A stretch of DNA of 25,911 nucleotides. Origin: Nitrospira sp. UBA2082. GTDB lineage: Bacteria > Nitrospirota > Nitrospiria > Nitrospirales > Nitrospiraceae. The stretch spans positions 177,377 through 203,287 of the forward strand of contig DCZO01000016.1 of NCBI GenBank assembly GCA_002331335.1, read 5' to 3'. A program made the translations under genes and the position numbers. Positions 16,505 through 24,289 of the stretch are shown piece by piece; position 1 is the stretch's first letter, and the number at the start of each line of letters is the position of its first letter. A model generated the notes under the pieces. That model was given only the letters and a program-made list of their open reading frames with translations. It made no database searches and was not told the origin of the DNA.

Positions 16505-17278
16505 TTGAGCCACAAGCTGTCCCCACTGCTTGAATTGCAGAAACTCGATCTCCGTATCATGGAGATCAGTGACGCCCGCAGAAAAATCCCCGACCTGTTG
16601 CACACGGCTGAAGCGCCTCTGCGCGACACCTTGAGAATCTTGAACGAGACGAAGACCGCCGCCGAGGCGGCGATCAAAGAGCGTCGCTCGCACGAAAAGG
16701 ATCTGGAGGCGCACGAGGCCCAGACAGAGAAGATGAAGTCGCACGCGGCGAGCCTGAAGACCAACAAGGAGTATCAGGCCCATCTCTTCGAACTCGATCT
16801 GGCGAATAAGAAGCGGGGGGATTTTGAGGAGAAGATTCTCGTCTGCATGGACAAGATCGACCAATTGCAGCGAACGGTGAAAGAGGCCGAAGGGAAGAAG
16901 AAGGCGCTGGAGGCGGCGTTCGAGCAGGAAAAGAAAGCCTTGGACGAGCAGGATCGCACGCTGGCCGCGGAACTGTCCCAAGTCGAAGCGCATTACCGGG
17001 AAGCCGCGGCGCGAGTGGAGAAAGGTCTCCTCGACCGGTACACGCAGATCAAGGCCTCGCGGAAGGATCAGCCGCTGGCGGCGGTGCGCGACGGCATTTG
17101 TACCGGCTGCCGTTTGCAGATTCCGCCGCAACTGATCGCGCAGGTCAAACGGTCGGACGACCTGCATGTCTGCCCCTATTGCCGCCGGATGCTGTATTGG
17201 GAAGGCGAGCCGGTGACGGAAGCTCCCGCCGTATCAGGTACCAAGCCCTCGGACCTCGAAGTCGGCGAATCGGTCTAA
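16505..17278 (+). CDS. Coiled-coil protein with C4 zinc ribbon
   Basis: The 257-aa protein is a long helical coiled coil (about residues 1-185, rich in E, K, A and R, with heptad-like spacing) followed by a C-terminal zinc ribbon: ICTGCRLQIPPQLIAQVK then LHVCPYCRRMLYW, giving CxxC-x(n)-CxxC. This matches the widespread C4-type zinc-ribbon family (zf-RING_7 type, relatives of CdsZ and HP0958-like proteins). Some members act as nucleic-acid or flagellar accessory factors; the role here is unknown. The start is TTG 16505, with GAGAAAGGG just upstream. Its TAA (17276-17278) overlaps the reverse-strand rnhC stop by four bases. Confidence 0.9.
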   Translation: MSHKLSPLLELQKLDLRIMEISDARRKIPDLLHTAEAPLRDTLRILNETKTAAEAAIKERRSHEKDLEAHEAQTEKMKSHAASLKTNKEYQAHLFELDLANKKRGDFEEKILVCMDKIDQLQRTVKEAEGKKKALEAAFEQEKKALDEQDRTLAAELSQVEAHYREAAARVEKGLLDRYTQIKASRKDQPLAAVRDGICTGCRLQIPPQLIAQVKRSDDLHVCPYCRRMLYWEGEPVTEAPAVSGTKPSDLEVGESV

Positions 17279-17931
17279 TCCGTTAATACGGCCTGCGTGG
17301 TCTTGAAGTGCAGTTTGGCCACGGTGCCCAGCCGGTCCCGCCCGTGCTTCTTGATGATCATCTTCGCCGCCAGTTCGACAGCCGGTGAGGCGCCTTTCGG
17401 CAGCGTGGTGCCCACTTCACCCGAGAGGCGTTTGAGGCGGAGAAGAAACTCGGCTCGTGCCAGGATCGACGCGGCGGCGACCGCCAAATCCGATTCCGCC
17501 TTGGGGCGCTGTTCCAATACAATCTTCCGCCCTTTTTCCTGCAAGACATTCAGGATCAACCGTTCATTCCCAAATTGATCCGAGATGGCCCGTTCGCAGG
17601 GCACTCGCTCCAATAAATTCTCCAGCGCTTTGGCATGGCCCCAGGCGAGCAGCCTGTTGAGGTTTTTGATCTTCGCGTAGAGTTCGTTGTATTTCTGCGG
17701 GCCGATCGCGATGACGCTGTGAGGACAGATGGTTTTGATGTCCGGTGCCATTTCGAGAATGCGTCCGTCGGAGATCTTTTTGCTGTCGCGGACCTCCATC
17801 AGTTTTAATTCGCCTTGCGTGGTGGCGTCTACAAAGACGGCCGCGATGACGAGCGGGCCGAAATAATCGCCTTTGCCGGATTCGTCGATGCCGATGCGTT
17901 CTATGGACGTGCTAGACCGATCAGCCGTCAT
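17275..17931 (-). CDS. rnhC: Ribonuclease HIII (short form)
   Basis: RNase H type 2 enzymes cut RNA in RNA-DNA hybrids. IGIDESGKGDYFGPLVIAAVFVD is the RNase HIII-style signature, where RNase HII usually has DExGRG; it includes the catalytic Asp-Glu pair. The acidic residues continue in VRDSKK and AESDLAVAAASILAR. At 218 aa it lacks the N-terminal TBP-like substrate-binding domain that makes RNase HIII about 300 aa. It may be a domain-reduced RNase HIII or an intermediate HII/HIII type. The start at 17931 has AGGAG seven bases upstream on the minus strand and a good promoter at 17970-17998. It converges on the zinc-ribbon gene. Confidence 0.88.
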   Translation of the reverse strand: MTADRSSTSIERIGIDESGKGDYFGPLVIAAVFVDATTQGELKLMEVRDSKKISDGRILEMAPDIKTICPHSVIAIGPQKYNELYAKIKNLNRLLAWGHAKALENLLERVPCERAISDQFGNERLILNVLQEKGRKIVLEQRPKAESDLAVAAASILARAEFLLRLKRLSGEVGTTLPKGASPAVELAAKMIIKKHGRDRLGTVAKLHFKTTQAVLTD

Positions 17932-17969
17932 AAGGTGCTCCTGCTGGAAAAGATGGCGAAGGGCGCGGT

Positions 17970-17998
17970 AATCTACTCAATCGAATACGCGGGGTCAA
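17970..17998 (-). promoter_or_regulatory. Sigma-70 promoter for rnhC
   Basis: On the minus strand TTGACC (complement of 17993-17998), a 17-bp spacer and TAGATT (complement of 17970-17975) form a good promoter. The expected start is near 17963, giving a leader of about 30 bases. No similarly clear promoter for the divergent M48 gene was seen between 17999 and 18043. Confidence 0.7.
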
Positions 17999-18043
17999 AT
18001 TGGCGGTGCCGGCATCGCGTAGCGGCCCGGAGGAGGATCGGTG

Positions 18044-18913
18044 ATGGCGGTACGACCACAAGGGGGGCGTTTCCTCGGGATGGTGAGTCTGTTGATCGCG
18101 GGCCTCGGTCTGGCCGGCTGCGAAACCAATCCGTACACAGGCCGGTCGCAATTGCTGATCACATCGGTCAATCAAGAAGTGCAAATGGGCGAGCAGGCAT
18201 ACGATCAGATCAAGCGCGACCCGAAAATGAAACCGGCGCAAGACCCCCGCGAGATCGAGCCGGTGAAACGGGTGGCAGCGAGGATTATCGAGGCGGCGAA
18301 ACGATCGAAGTATGGTGAGATGGCCAAGCAGTTTCAGTGGGACGTGACCGTCATCAAGGATGATAAGACCGCAAACGCCTTCGCACTGCCCGGCGGCAAG
18401 ATGGCCGTCTATACCGGCATTTTCCCTGTGGCGAAAACGGAGGCCGGGCTGGCGGCTGTCATGGGACATGAAGTGGTGCATGCCTTGGCCCGCCATGGGG
18501 CGGAGCGGATGAGCCAGGGGCAGTTGACCAATGCGGCGTTGCAAGTCGCCGGTGCGGTGCTCGGCGCCGGCGGGGGCAATCCGGTGCTGAGTCAAACGAC
18601 GATGGCCGCGCTCGGTGTCGGAGCGCAGGTCGGGGTGTTGTTGCCGTTCAGCCGGAAACATGAATCCGAAGCCGATTACGTCGGGATATTGATGGCGGCT
18701 GATGCCGGCTATGATCCCCGTGAGTCGATCTCATTGTGGGAACGGATGGCCCAGTTGTCGGGCGGGGGCGGGCCGGCGGAGTTTCTCTCCACCCATCCAG
18801 GCCATGACACCAGGATTGAGCAATTGAAATCCTGGATGCCCGAAGCCATGGCGATTTACGAGAAAAGAACGCCGGTGCCGACAGCGCTGTTGCCGGCGAT
18901 AGGCGTCCGGTAG
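18044..18913 (+). CDS. M48-family metalloprotease lipoprotein
   Basis: The 289-aa protein starts with a lipoprotein signal, MAVRPQGGRFLGMVSLLIAG, ending at the lipobox LAGC (Cys26), so it is likely anchored in the envelope facing the periplasm. The zinc site is HEVVH (HExxH) in VMGHEVVHALARHGAERM, with the downstream glutamate in RKHESEADYVGILMAADAGY. This architecture is that of LoiP/YcaL-type M48 proteases, which degrade misfolded outer-membrane proteins; a quality-control role is inferred. ATG 18044 is preferred to GTG 18041 because AGGAGG (18031-18036) sits seven bases before it. It is divergent from rnhC. Confidence 0.93.
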   Translation: MAVRPQGGRFLGMVSLLIAGLGLAGCETNPYTGRSQLLITSVNQEVQMGEQAYDQIKRDPKMKPAQDPREIEPVKRVAARIIEAAKRSKYGEMAKQFQWDVTVIKDDKTANAFALPGGKMAVYTGIFPVAKTEAGLAAVMGHEVVHALARHGAERMSQGQLTNAALQVAGAVLGAGGGNPVLSQTTMAALGVGAQVGVLLPFSRKHESEADYVGILMAADAGYDPRESISLWERMAQLSGGGGPAEFLSTHPGHDTRIEQLKSWMPEAMAIYEKRTPVPTALLPAIGVR

Positions 18914-19024
18914 GGCGGCACGCGAGTCCCCCCTTATGGTTGGGTGCCCCCTCTGCTTTTGCGGGACTGGTCTGCTCCGACATCATGTGCGACAGTGTCC
19001 CCTACATTTGCTTGCGGGGGGCAT

Positions 19025-19390
19025 ATGGAAGATCGGTATAGCTCAAGGGTTCCCATCGAATGTACCGCGGTCTTTGCCGGGGAATCTGTGACCGGCGAAG
19101 GCCGGGTGCTGGATGTCTCGTTGCCTGGCTGTCTGATAGAAAGTCCGGAGGCCGCAAAGCCCGGCGACTACGTCCGGCTCAAACTCTGTCTCCCTGACGG
19201 TCAACCGGCTGTGGATGTGCCGCTTGCCGTTGTACGGTGGGTGAAGGGCAATCGGCTCGGCGTCGAGTTCATTCGCTCGTCGGAGGAGGACGCGGTCAGG
19301 CTGACGCATTTTGTCCGACGCCATCGACGGGCCACGGTCGCCACGAAATGGAATGACGGGATTGAGATTCTCGCGGCGGCGGGAGATTAG
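19025..19390 (+). CDS. PilZ-domain protein
   Basis: The 121-aa protein begins MEDRYSSRVPIECTAVF, giving the PilZ RxxxR motif (RYSSR), followed by DVSLPGCLI, the DxSxxG motif. Both motifs bind cyclic di-GMP, so it is probably a small c-di-GMP receptor; its output partner is unknown. The beta-barrel strands run to about residue 100, ending in GVEFI and a helix (EEDAVRLTHFVRRHRR). ATG 19025 follows GGGGGG and is preferred to longer in-frame starts. The 111 bp upstream (18914-19024) show no clear promoter. Confidence 0.9.
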   Translation: MEDRYSSRVPIECTAVFAGESVTGEGRVLDVSLPGCLIESPEAAKPGDYVRLKLCLPDGQPAVDVPLAVVRWVKGNRLGVEFIRSSEEDAVRLTHFVRRHRRATVATKWNDGIEILAAAGD

Positions 19391-19409
19391 CGCCTGAATA
19401 GACGTCCGC

Positions 19410-19439
19410 TTGTCACGGCTCGCCAGTCTTCGTTATACT
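19410..19439 (+). promoter_or_regulatory. Sigma-70 promoter of rnpB
   Basis: TTGTCA (19410-19415), an 18-bp spacer and TATACT (19434-19439) place the start point near 19446, exactly at the predicted 5' end of the RNase P RNA. Confidence 0.75.
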
Positions 19440-19445
19440 CAACCT

Positions 19446-19882
19446 GCGTGGGTGTGAAGGCCGGGTGATCGCCCGGTGCTACGGCATCGGGAGGAAAGTC
19501 CGGACTCCATGGGCAGGGCGCTGGGTAACTCCCAGGCGGAGCGATCCGACACCGGCACCACAGAAATCAAACCGCCGATGGCCGACGCGACGGGATCCCA
19601 TCTGGTCGCTGTGGCTCAGGTAAGGGTGAAACGGCGGGGTAAGAGCCCACCGCGGTGGTGGTGACATCACCGGCATGGTAAGCGTCGCCCGGTGCAAGGC
19701 CAAATAGGAAGACACTTGCAGGGCACCGTGCGTGCCCTGCAAACCGACCGGCCCGGTCGAGGTCTTCGGGTAGGCTGCTTGAGGTTCGAGGCAACTCGAA
19801 TCCCAGAGAAATGATCATCGCCATCCGGGGGGCCGCTCTCGGATGGGCACAGAATCCGGCTTATAGGCCTTCACACCTGCGC
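19446..19882 (+). ncRNA. rnpB: RNase P RNA, bacterial class A
   Basis: This is the catalytic RNA that trims the 5' ends of pre-tRNAs. Conserved blocks are GAGGAAAGTCCGGACTCC (19491-19508) and ACAGAATCCGGCTTATAGG near 19850-19867. Helix P1 pairs 19446-19462 with 19866-19882, 17 bp with two G-U pairs. A run of T (19883-19889) follows directly, so P1 plus the T tract can act as the terminator. The promoter is at 19410-19439. Length (about 437 nt) fits class A. Confidence 0.95.
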
Positions 19883-19962
19883 TTTTTTTCTTCGGCAACA
19901 GGGCCTCTGTCTCACGGACATTCGTCGCGTCGACGGCGCCTCTTGATGGAGGGATCGACCTA

Positions 19963-19991
19963 TTGACCCTGTCTGACCGGGATGGTAGGAT
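19963..19991 (+). promoter_or_regulatory. Sigma-70 promoter of ilvB-ilvN-ilvC
   Basis: TTGACC (19963-19968), a 17-bp spacer and TAGGAT (19986-19991) form a clear promoter about 130 bp upstream of ilvB. The leader (about 19998-20128) holds two T tracts and a possible 39-codon open frame (20029-20148) with no Shine-Dalgarno sequence. No established riboswitch was recognised in it. Between the rnpB T run and this promoter (19890-19962) I see nothing. Confidence 0.7.
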
Positions 19992-20128
19992 CTGCAATCT
20001 TTCCTATTGATTTTTCAAATTTTTTTGCATGATTGTAGGGTGGTCAGCCCTCCGCGTGGAGCGGAAAGGTCGGCACTTGAGGGTCAACGACAGTCTGATC
20101 CTCACTCTCGTGGATGGAGGAAACCGTT

Positions 20129-21904
20129 ATGAAACTCTCCGGCGCTGAGATCTTCATCGAATGCCTCAAGCGGGAAGGGGTGAAGACCGTCTTTGCGCTT
20201 CCCGGCGGCGTGGTCTTGAAGATTTTCGACATGCTGCATCAGCAGAAGGACCTCGAAGTCATTTTGACCCGCCATGAGCAGGGCGCGGGACATATGGCGG
20301 AAGGCTACGCCAAGGCCACCGGCAAGGCTGGCGTGTGCCTGGTGACGTCGGGGCCGGGAATGACCAACGTGATCACGGCCTTGGCCGATGCCTACATGGA
20401 TTCCGTCCCGGTGGTGTGCTTCAGCGGCCAGGTACCGACCCATCTCATCGGCAATGATGCCTTTCAGGAAGCGGACAATGTCGGCTTGAGCCGGCCCTGT
20501 ACCAAGTACAACTTTCTGGTCAAAGACGTGAACGATCTCGCCGCCACCATCAAGGAAGCGTTTTATATCGCCACGACAGGACGGCCCGGGCCCGTGCTGG
20601 TCGATATTCCCAAGGATGTCTCCCAGAACATGGCCGAGTTCGCGTACCCCAATTCCGTCTCGATCCGCGGCTACAATCCGACGTACGACGGCAACAAGTG
20701 GCAGATCAAGCAGGCCGCCGACGCGATTGCCAAGGCGAAGAAGCCGATTCTCTATGTGGGTGGCGGCGTCGTGTTTTCCGGTGCCTCCCAGGAATTGCTC
20801 GAATTGGCCGAGATGACGCAGATTCCCGTCGATATGACCTTGATGGGTCTCGGCGTGTTTCCCGGAGAGCATCAGCTGTCGCTCGGGATGCTCGGCATGC
20901 ACGGAACCTATCAGGCCAATATGGCGATGCATTACTCCGATCTCGTGATCGCCGTCGGTGCGCGCTTCGACGACCGGGTGACAGGCAAAGTCTCGGAGTT
21001 TTGCCCGCATGCCAAGGTCATCCACATCGACATTGACCCGACCTCGATCCGGAAAAATATCCACGTCGACGTACCGATCGTCGGTGATTGCAAGACCGTA
21101 CTGCGCGAGTTGAATCAAATCCTGCGCGCCACCGTGAACGGCGATCAGAAAGATCTCCGGAAGCCCTGGTGGGATCAGATTCATCAATGGCGGCAGGCCC
21201 ATCCGTTGACCTATCAACAGGAGAAGGACGGGCCGATCAAGCCCCAGCATGTCGTGAAGCGGTTGTACGAACTCACCCGGGACCGTGACCCGATCGTCTC
21301 GACGGATGTGGGGCAGCACCAGATGTGGGCGGCGCAATACTTCAAGCTGGCGCAGCCGAACCGCTGGTTGACCTCCGGCGGGCTCGGCACCATGGGGTTC
21401 GGATTTCCGGCCGCCATGGGCGCGCAGGCCGCGTTTCGCGACCGGCTCGTCCTCTGCATCGCCGGAGACGGCAGCGTGCAGATGAACATGCAGGAGATGG
21501 CGACGGCGGTGGTGAGTAAGTTGCCGGTGAAGATCATCATTCTGAACAACGGATTCCATGGCATGGTGCGGCAGTGGCAGGACCTTTTTTATAATGGACG
21601 CTATGCGTCGAGCGACCTGGGAACGACGCCGGATTTCGTCAAGCTGGCGGAAGCCTATGGCGCGGTCGGATTGCGGGCGAACAAGGTCGCGATGCTTGAT
21701 GAGGTGTTGAAACAAGCGTTGGCAACTGAGGGACCCGTGATCGTCGACGTGCCCACGTATCCCTATGAAAATTGCTATCCGATGATTCCGGCCGGCGGCT
21801 GCAACCATGAGATGATTCTTGAAGATCCGCCGGAGCTGAAGAAAAAGCAGTCGGGGGCGCAAAAGGTCACGCCCGAAGACAAGGACACGGTACTCACAGC
21901 CTAA
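20129..21904 (+). CDS. ilvB: Acetolactate synthase, large (catalytic) subunit
   Basis: This ThDP enzyme joins two pyruvates, or pyruvate with 2-oxobutyrate, as the first common step of valine, leucine and isoleucine synthesis. The 591-aa protein begins MKLSGAEIFIECLKREGV and has the ThDP-activating Glu50 in ILTRHEQGAGHMAEGYA. The FAD-binding middle domain follows, then the ThDP motif GDGSVQMNMQEM ending in NN (LNNGFHGMVRQWQ). ATG 20129 is chosen because GGAGG (20116-20120) lies eight bases before it; ATG 20114 would overlap that site. It is followed by its regulatory subunit after a heptamer repeat. Confidence 0.97.
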   Translation: MKLSGAEIFIECLKREGVKTVFALPGGVVLKIFDMLHQQKDLEVILTRHEQGAGHMAEGYAKATGKAGVCLVTSGPGMTNVITALADAYMDSVPVVCFSGQVPTHLIGNDAFQEADNVGLSRPCTKYNFLVKDVNDLAATIKEAFYIATTGRPGPVLVDIPKDVSQNMAEFAYPNSVSIRGYNPTYDGNKWQIKQAADAIAKAKKPILYVGGGVVFSGASQELLELAEMTQIPVDMTLMGLGVFPGEHQLSLGMLGMHGTYQANMAMHYSDLVIAVGARFDDRVTGKVSEFCPHAKVIHIDIDPTSIRKNIHVDVPIVGDCKTVLRELNQILRATVNGDQKDLRKPWWDQIHQWRQAHPLTYQQEKDGPIKPQHVVKRLYELTRDRDPIVSTDVGQHQMWAAQYFKLAQPNRWLTSGGLGTMGFGFPAAMGAQAAFRDRLVLCIAGDGSVQMNMQEMATAVVSKLPVKIIILNNGFHGMVRQWQDLFYNGRYASSDLGTTPDFVKLAEAYGAVGLRANKVAMLDEVLKQALATEGPVIVDVPTYPYENCYPMIPAGGCNHEMILEDPPELKKKQSGAQKVTPEDKDTVLTA

Positions 21905-21905
21905 T

Positions 21906-21940
21906 CGGAGCTGTCAGCCATCAGCTGCCAGCTGAAAGCT
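21906..21940 (+). repeat. Tandem heptamer repeat between ilvB and ilvN
   Basis: Five adjacent 7-base units read CGGAGCT, GTCAGCC, ATCAGCT, GCCAGCT, GAAAGCT, each of the form NNNAGCY, with the middle three closest to the consensus NTCAGCT. They begin just after the ilvB stop and end three bases before the ilvN start, where a Shine-Dalgarno sequence would be expected. Similar short heptameric repeats are known in other bacterial genomes. Confidence 0.6.
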
Positions 21941-21943
21941 CGT

Positions 21944-22462
21944 ATGGAACACATTATTTCCGTCACAGTTGAAAACAAGTTCGGCGTGCTGTCGCGCGTG
22001 GCCGGGCTGTTCAGCGGGCGCGGGTTCAATATCGAAAGCCTGTCGGTCGCGCCCACGCTCGATCCATCCATGTCGCAGATGACGATCGTGACCTCCGGCG
22101 ACGAGCGGATTATCGAGCAGATCGTCAAACAGCTCAACAAGTTGATCGACGTGATCAAGGTCGTCGACCTGAACGAGACGGAGTTCGTTTCGCGCGAGAC
22201 GGCGATCATCAAGGTACATACGAAGGATGCGGATCGTGCGGAGGCGCTGCGCATTGTGGATATCTTCCGGGCGAACGTCATCGATTCCACTCCGAGTACC
22301 TATACGATCGAAGTGTCCGGCGATCCCAAGAAGATCGAGGCGATCATCAACTTGCTGCAACCGCTGGGGATTAAGGATTTGGTCCGCACGGGTCGGGTTG
22401 CCGTGGCGCGGGAGCCGATCCGCCAGGCGGTCACCCAAACCAAAAAGGTTGCCCGAGAATAA
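21944..22462 (+). CDS. ilvN: Acetolactate synthase, small (regulatory) subunit
   Basis: This subunit confers valine feedback control on IlvB. The 172-aa protein has an N-terminal ACT domain (HIISVTVENKFGVLSRVAGL, FSGRGFNIESLSVAPT) and the C-terminal ALS small-subunit domain (ETAIIKVHTKD, AEALRIVDIFRANVIDSTPS, then PLGIKDLVRTGRVAVARE). ATG 21944 has no good Shine-Dalgarno sequence because the heptamer repeat occupies the site; translation may depend on ilvB. It is the long (ilvH-type) form. Confidence 0.96.
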   Translation: MEHIISVTVENKFGVLSRVAGLFSGRGFNIESLSVAPTLDPSMSQMTIVTSGDERIIEQIVKQLNKLIDVIKVVDLNETEFVSRETAIIKVHTKDADRAEALRIVDIFRANVIDSTPSTYTIEVSGDPKKIEAIINLLQPLGIKDLVRTGRVAVAREPIRQAVTQTKKVARE

Positions 22463-22527
22463 CCCGTTCCCGCAGGACACGTACACCGGCCTCCGTCGGA
22501 CAATCGATTCATGTGAAGGAGCTCAGG

Positions 22528-23541
22528 ATGAAGATTTACTACGATAAGGATGCGGACATTCAACACATTCGCGGCAAGAAGGTGGCCGTCATCGGTTACG
22601 GCAGCCAGGGGCATGCCCATGCGCTGAACATGAAAGAGAGCGGCGTCAACGTCGTGATCGGGTTGCGCGAAGGCACGTCGTGGAAAAAAGCGGAGCAAAG
22701 CGGCCTGAAAGTCATGCCGGTGGCCGATGCGGTGAAGTCGTCCGATGTGATCATGATTCTGGCGCCCGATGAGGCGCAGGCGTCCATCTACCGGCAGGAC
22801 ATCGCGCCCCATCTCAAGCCCGGCTCCTATCTGGCGTTCGGCCACGGCTTCAACATTCATTTCGGCCAGATCGTGCCGGCGGCGGCGGTGAATGTGTTTA
22901 TGGTGGCTCCCAAGGGGCCCGGCCATCTGGTCCGTTCCGAATACACCAAGGGCAGCGGAGTGCCCTGTCTGCTGGCCATTCATCAAGATCCCAGCGGGAC
23001 GACCAGACAGGTGGGGTTGGCGTATGCCAGCGCCATCGGCGGCGGGCGGGCCGGCGTCATTGAGACCAATTTTCGTGAAGAAACCGAGACCGATTTATTC
23101 GGAGAACAGGCGGTCTTGTGCGGAGGTCTGACCTCGTTGATTCAGGCCGGGTATGAAACGCTGGTCGAAGCGGGGTATTCGCCGGAAATGGCGTATTTCG
23201 AATGTCTGCACGAAGTGAAACTGATCGTCGATTTGATCTATCAGGGCGGCATCGCCAACATGCGGTACTCGATCAGTACGACCGCCAAGTACGGGGATGT
23301 CACGCGGGGGCCGCGAGTGGTCACGGAAGAGACCAAACGGGAAATGAAGAAGATTCTCGATGAGATTCAGACCGGCCGGTTTGCCAAGGAATGGGTGCTG
23401 GAGAACCAAGCCAATCGCCCCGTCTACAATGCCTTGTTGGCCAAAGGCGAAGCGCACCCCATCGAGGCCGTCGGGGCGAAGCTGCGGGCGATGATGCCCT
23501 GGCTGAAAAAAGACCAGCTGGTCGACAAAACCAAGAACTAA
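22528..23541 (+). CDS. ilvC: Ketol-acid reductoisomerase
   Basis: IlvC isomerises and reduces acetolactate in the second common step of branched-chain synthesis, using NADPH and magnesium. The 337-aa class I enzyme starts MKIYYDKDADIQHIRGKKVA and has the nucleotide-binding VIGYGSQGHAHALNMKESG and LREGTSWKKA. The metal-binding acids lie in ETEDLFGEQ (here ETETDLFGEQ) and the helix ending ECLHEVKLIVDL. ATG 22528 is preferred to GTG 22513 because AAGGAG (22516-22521) lies six bases before it. It completes ilvB-ilvN-ilvC. Confidence 0.97.
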   Translation: MKIYYDKDADIQHIRGKKVAVIGYGSQGHAHALNMKESGVNVVIGLREGTSWKKAEQSGLKVMPVADAVKSSDVIMILAPDEAQASIYRQDIAPHLKPGSYLAFGHGFNIHFGQIVPAAAVNVFMVAPKGPGHLVRSEYTKGSGVPCLLAIHQDPSGTTRQVGLAYASAIGGGRAGVIETNFREETETDLFGEQAVLCGGLTSLIQAGYETLVEAGYSPEMAYFECLHEVKLIVDLIYQGGIANMRYSISTTAKYGDVTRGPRVVTEETKREMKKILDEIQTGRFAKEWVLENQANRPVYNALLAKGEAHPIEAVGAKLRAMMPWLKKDQLVDKTKN

Positions 23542-23548
23542 GGAAAAG

Positions 23549-23579
23549 CTGTCACCTGTCCGCCATGAGTCGGTATAAT
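23549..23579 (+). promoter_or_regulatory. Candidate promoter for psd-pssA
   Basis: TATAAT (23574-23579) is a perfect -10 box. The -35 region is weak: CTGTCA at 23549-23554 with a 19-bp spacer, or GTCACC at 17 bp. It lies about 60 bp upstream of psd, so psd-pssA may have its own transcript besides read-through from ilvC. Confidence 0.5.
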
Positions 23580-23638
23580 GATCTCGGGCGTAATGGCCGG
23601 ACGATGGTGGCCGCCGCGTGTGGAGAGAAGACGAAGCG

Positions 23639-24289
23639 ATGATCGATCGGGCCGTTGGTATTCCATTTGCCAAGGAAGGGTTGCCGTTCATAGCCATTCC
23701 TGCCGGTGTCACGGTATTGGCCGGATGGTTGGGGTGGATGGTCGTGGCGGTGGGGGCGGCCCTCCTCACGGCGTTTGTCGCCTGGTTTTTCCGTAATCCG
23801 CCCCGGGTCGTTCCCAAGGACCCGCATCTCGTCGTGGCACCCGGCGACGGCAAGGTCATCGCCATCGAAGAAGAATTCGAACCGCGCTATCTAAAAGAAC
23901 GGGCCGTTCGCGTGACGATTTTCTTGAACGTGTTCAATGTGCACATCAACCGGATGCCCTGCGACGGGACGGTGGAAAATGTGCAGTACCAGCCCGGGGC
24001 TTTCATGGTCGCCAGTAAGCCGGACGCGACGTTGCGGAATGAGCAGAACGCGCTCATGATCAAAACGGTTGAAGGGGTGAAAGTGTTGTGCGTACAGGTC
24101 GCGGGGCTGATCGCCCGGCGGATCGTCTGTTGGGCGTCACCGATGGATCCGGCAAGACGGGGAGAACGGTACGGCTTGATCCGCTTCGGGTCGCGGATGG
24201 ACACCTTTCTCCCCATCGGCACCACCCTGAAGGTCGCCGTCGGCGATCATGTCAAGGGCGGGGAAAGCATTCTGGGAGAACTCCGATGA
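23639..24289 (+). CDS. psd: Phosphatidylserine decarboxylase (short, Psd2-like)
   Basis: This membrane enzyme makes phosphatidylethanolamine from phosphatidylserine. The 216-aa protein has hydrophobic N-terminal segments (about residues 17-50), followed by FFRNPPRVVP and APGDGKVIAI. The catalytic core contains VRVTIFLNVFNVHINRMPCDG and the autocatalytic cleavage site RFGSRMD (Gly184-Ser185), which produces the pyruvoyl cofactor. ATG 23639 is preferred to GTG 23618. Its stop overlaps the pssA start by ATGA, pairing decarboxylase and synthase. Confidence 0.95.
   Translation: MIDRAVGIPFAKEGLPFIAIPAGVTVLAGWLGWMVVAVGAALLTAFVAWFFRNPPRVVPKDPHLVVAPGDGKVIAIEEEFEPRYLKERAVRVTIFLNVFNVHINRMPCDGTVENVQYQPGAFMVASKPDATLRNEQNALMIKTVEGVKVLCVQVAGLIARRIVCWASPMDPARRGERYGLIRFGSRMDTFLPIGTTLKVAVGDHVKGGESILGELR

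Noticed and set aside
20102..21862. Long minus-strand open frame opposite ilvB
   Set aside because: Shadow of the confidently identified acetolactate synthase; the histidine- and arginine-rich sequence has no recognisable domain.
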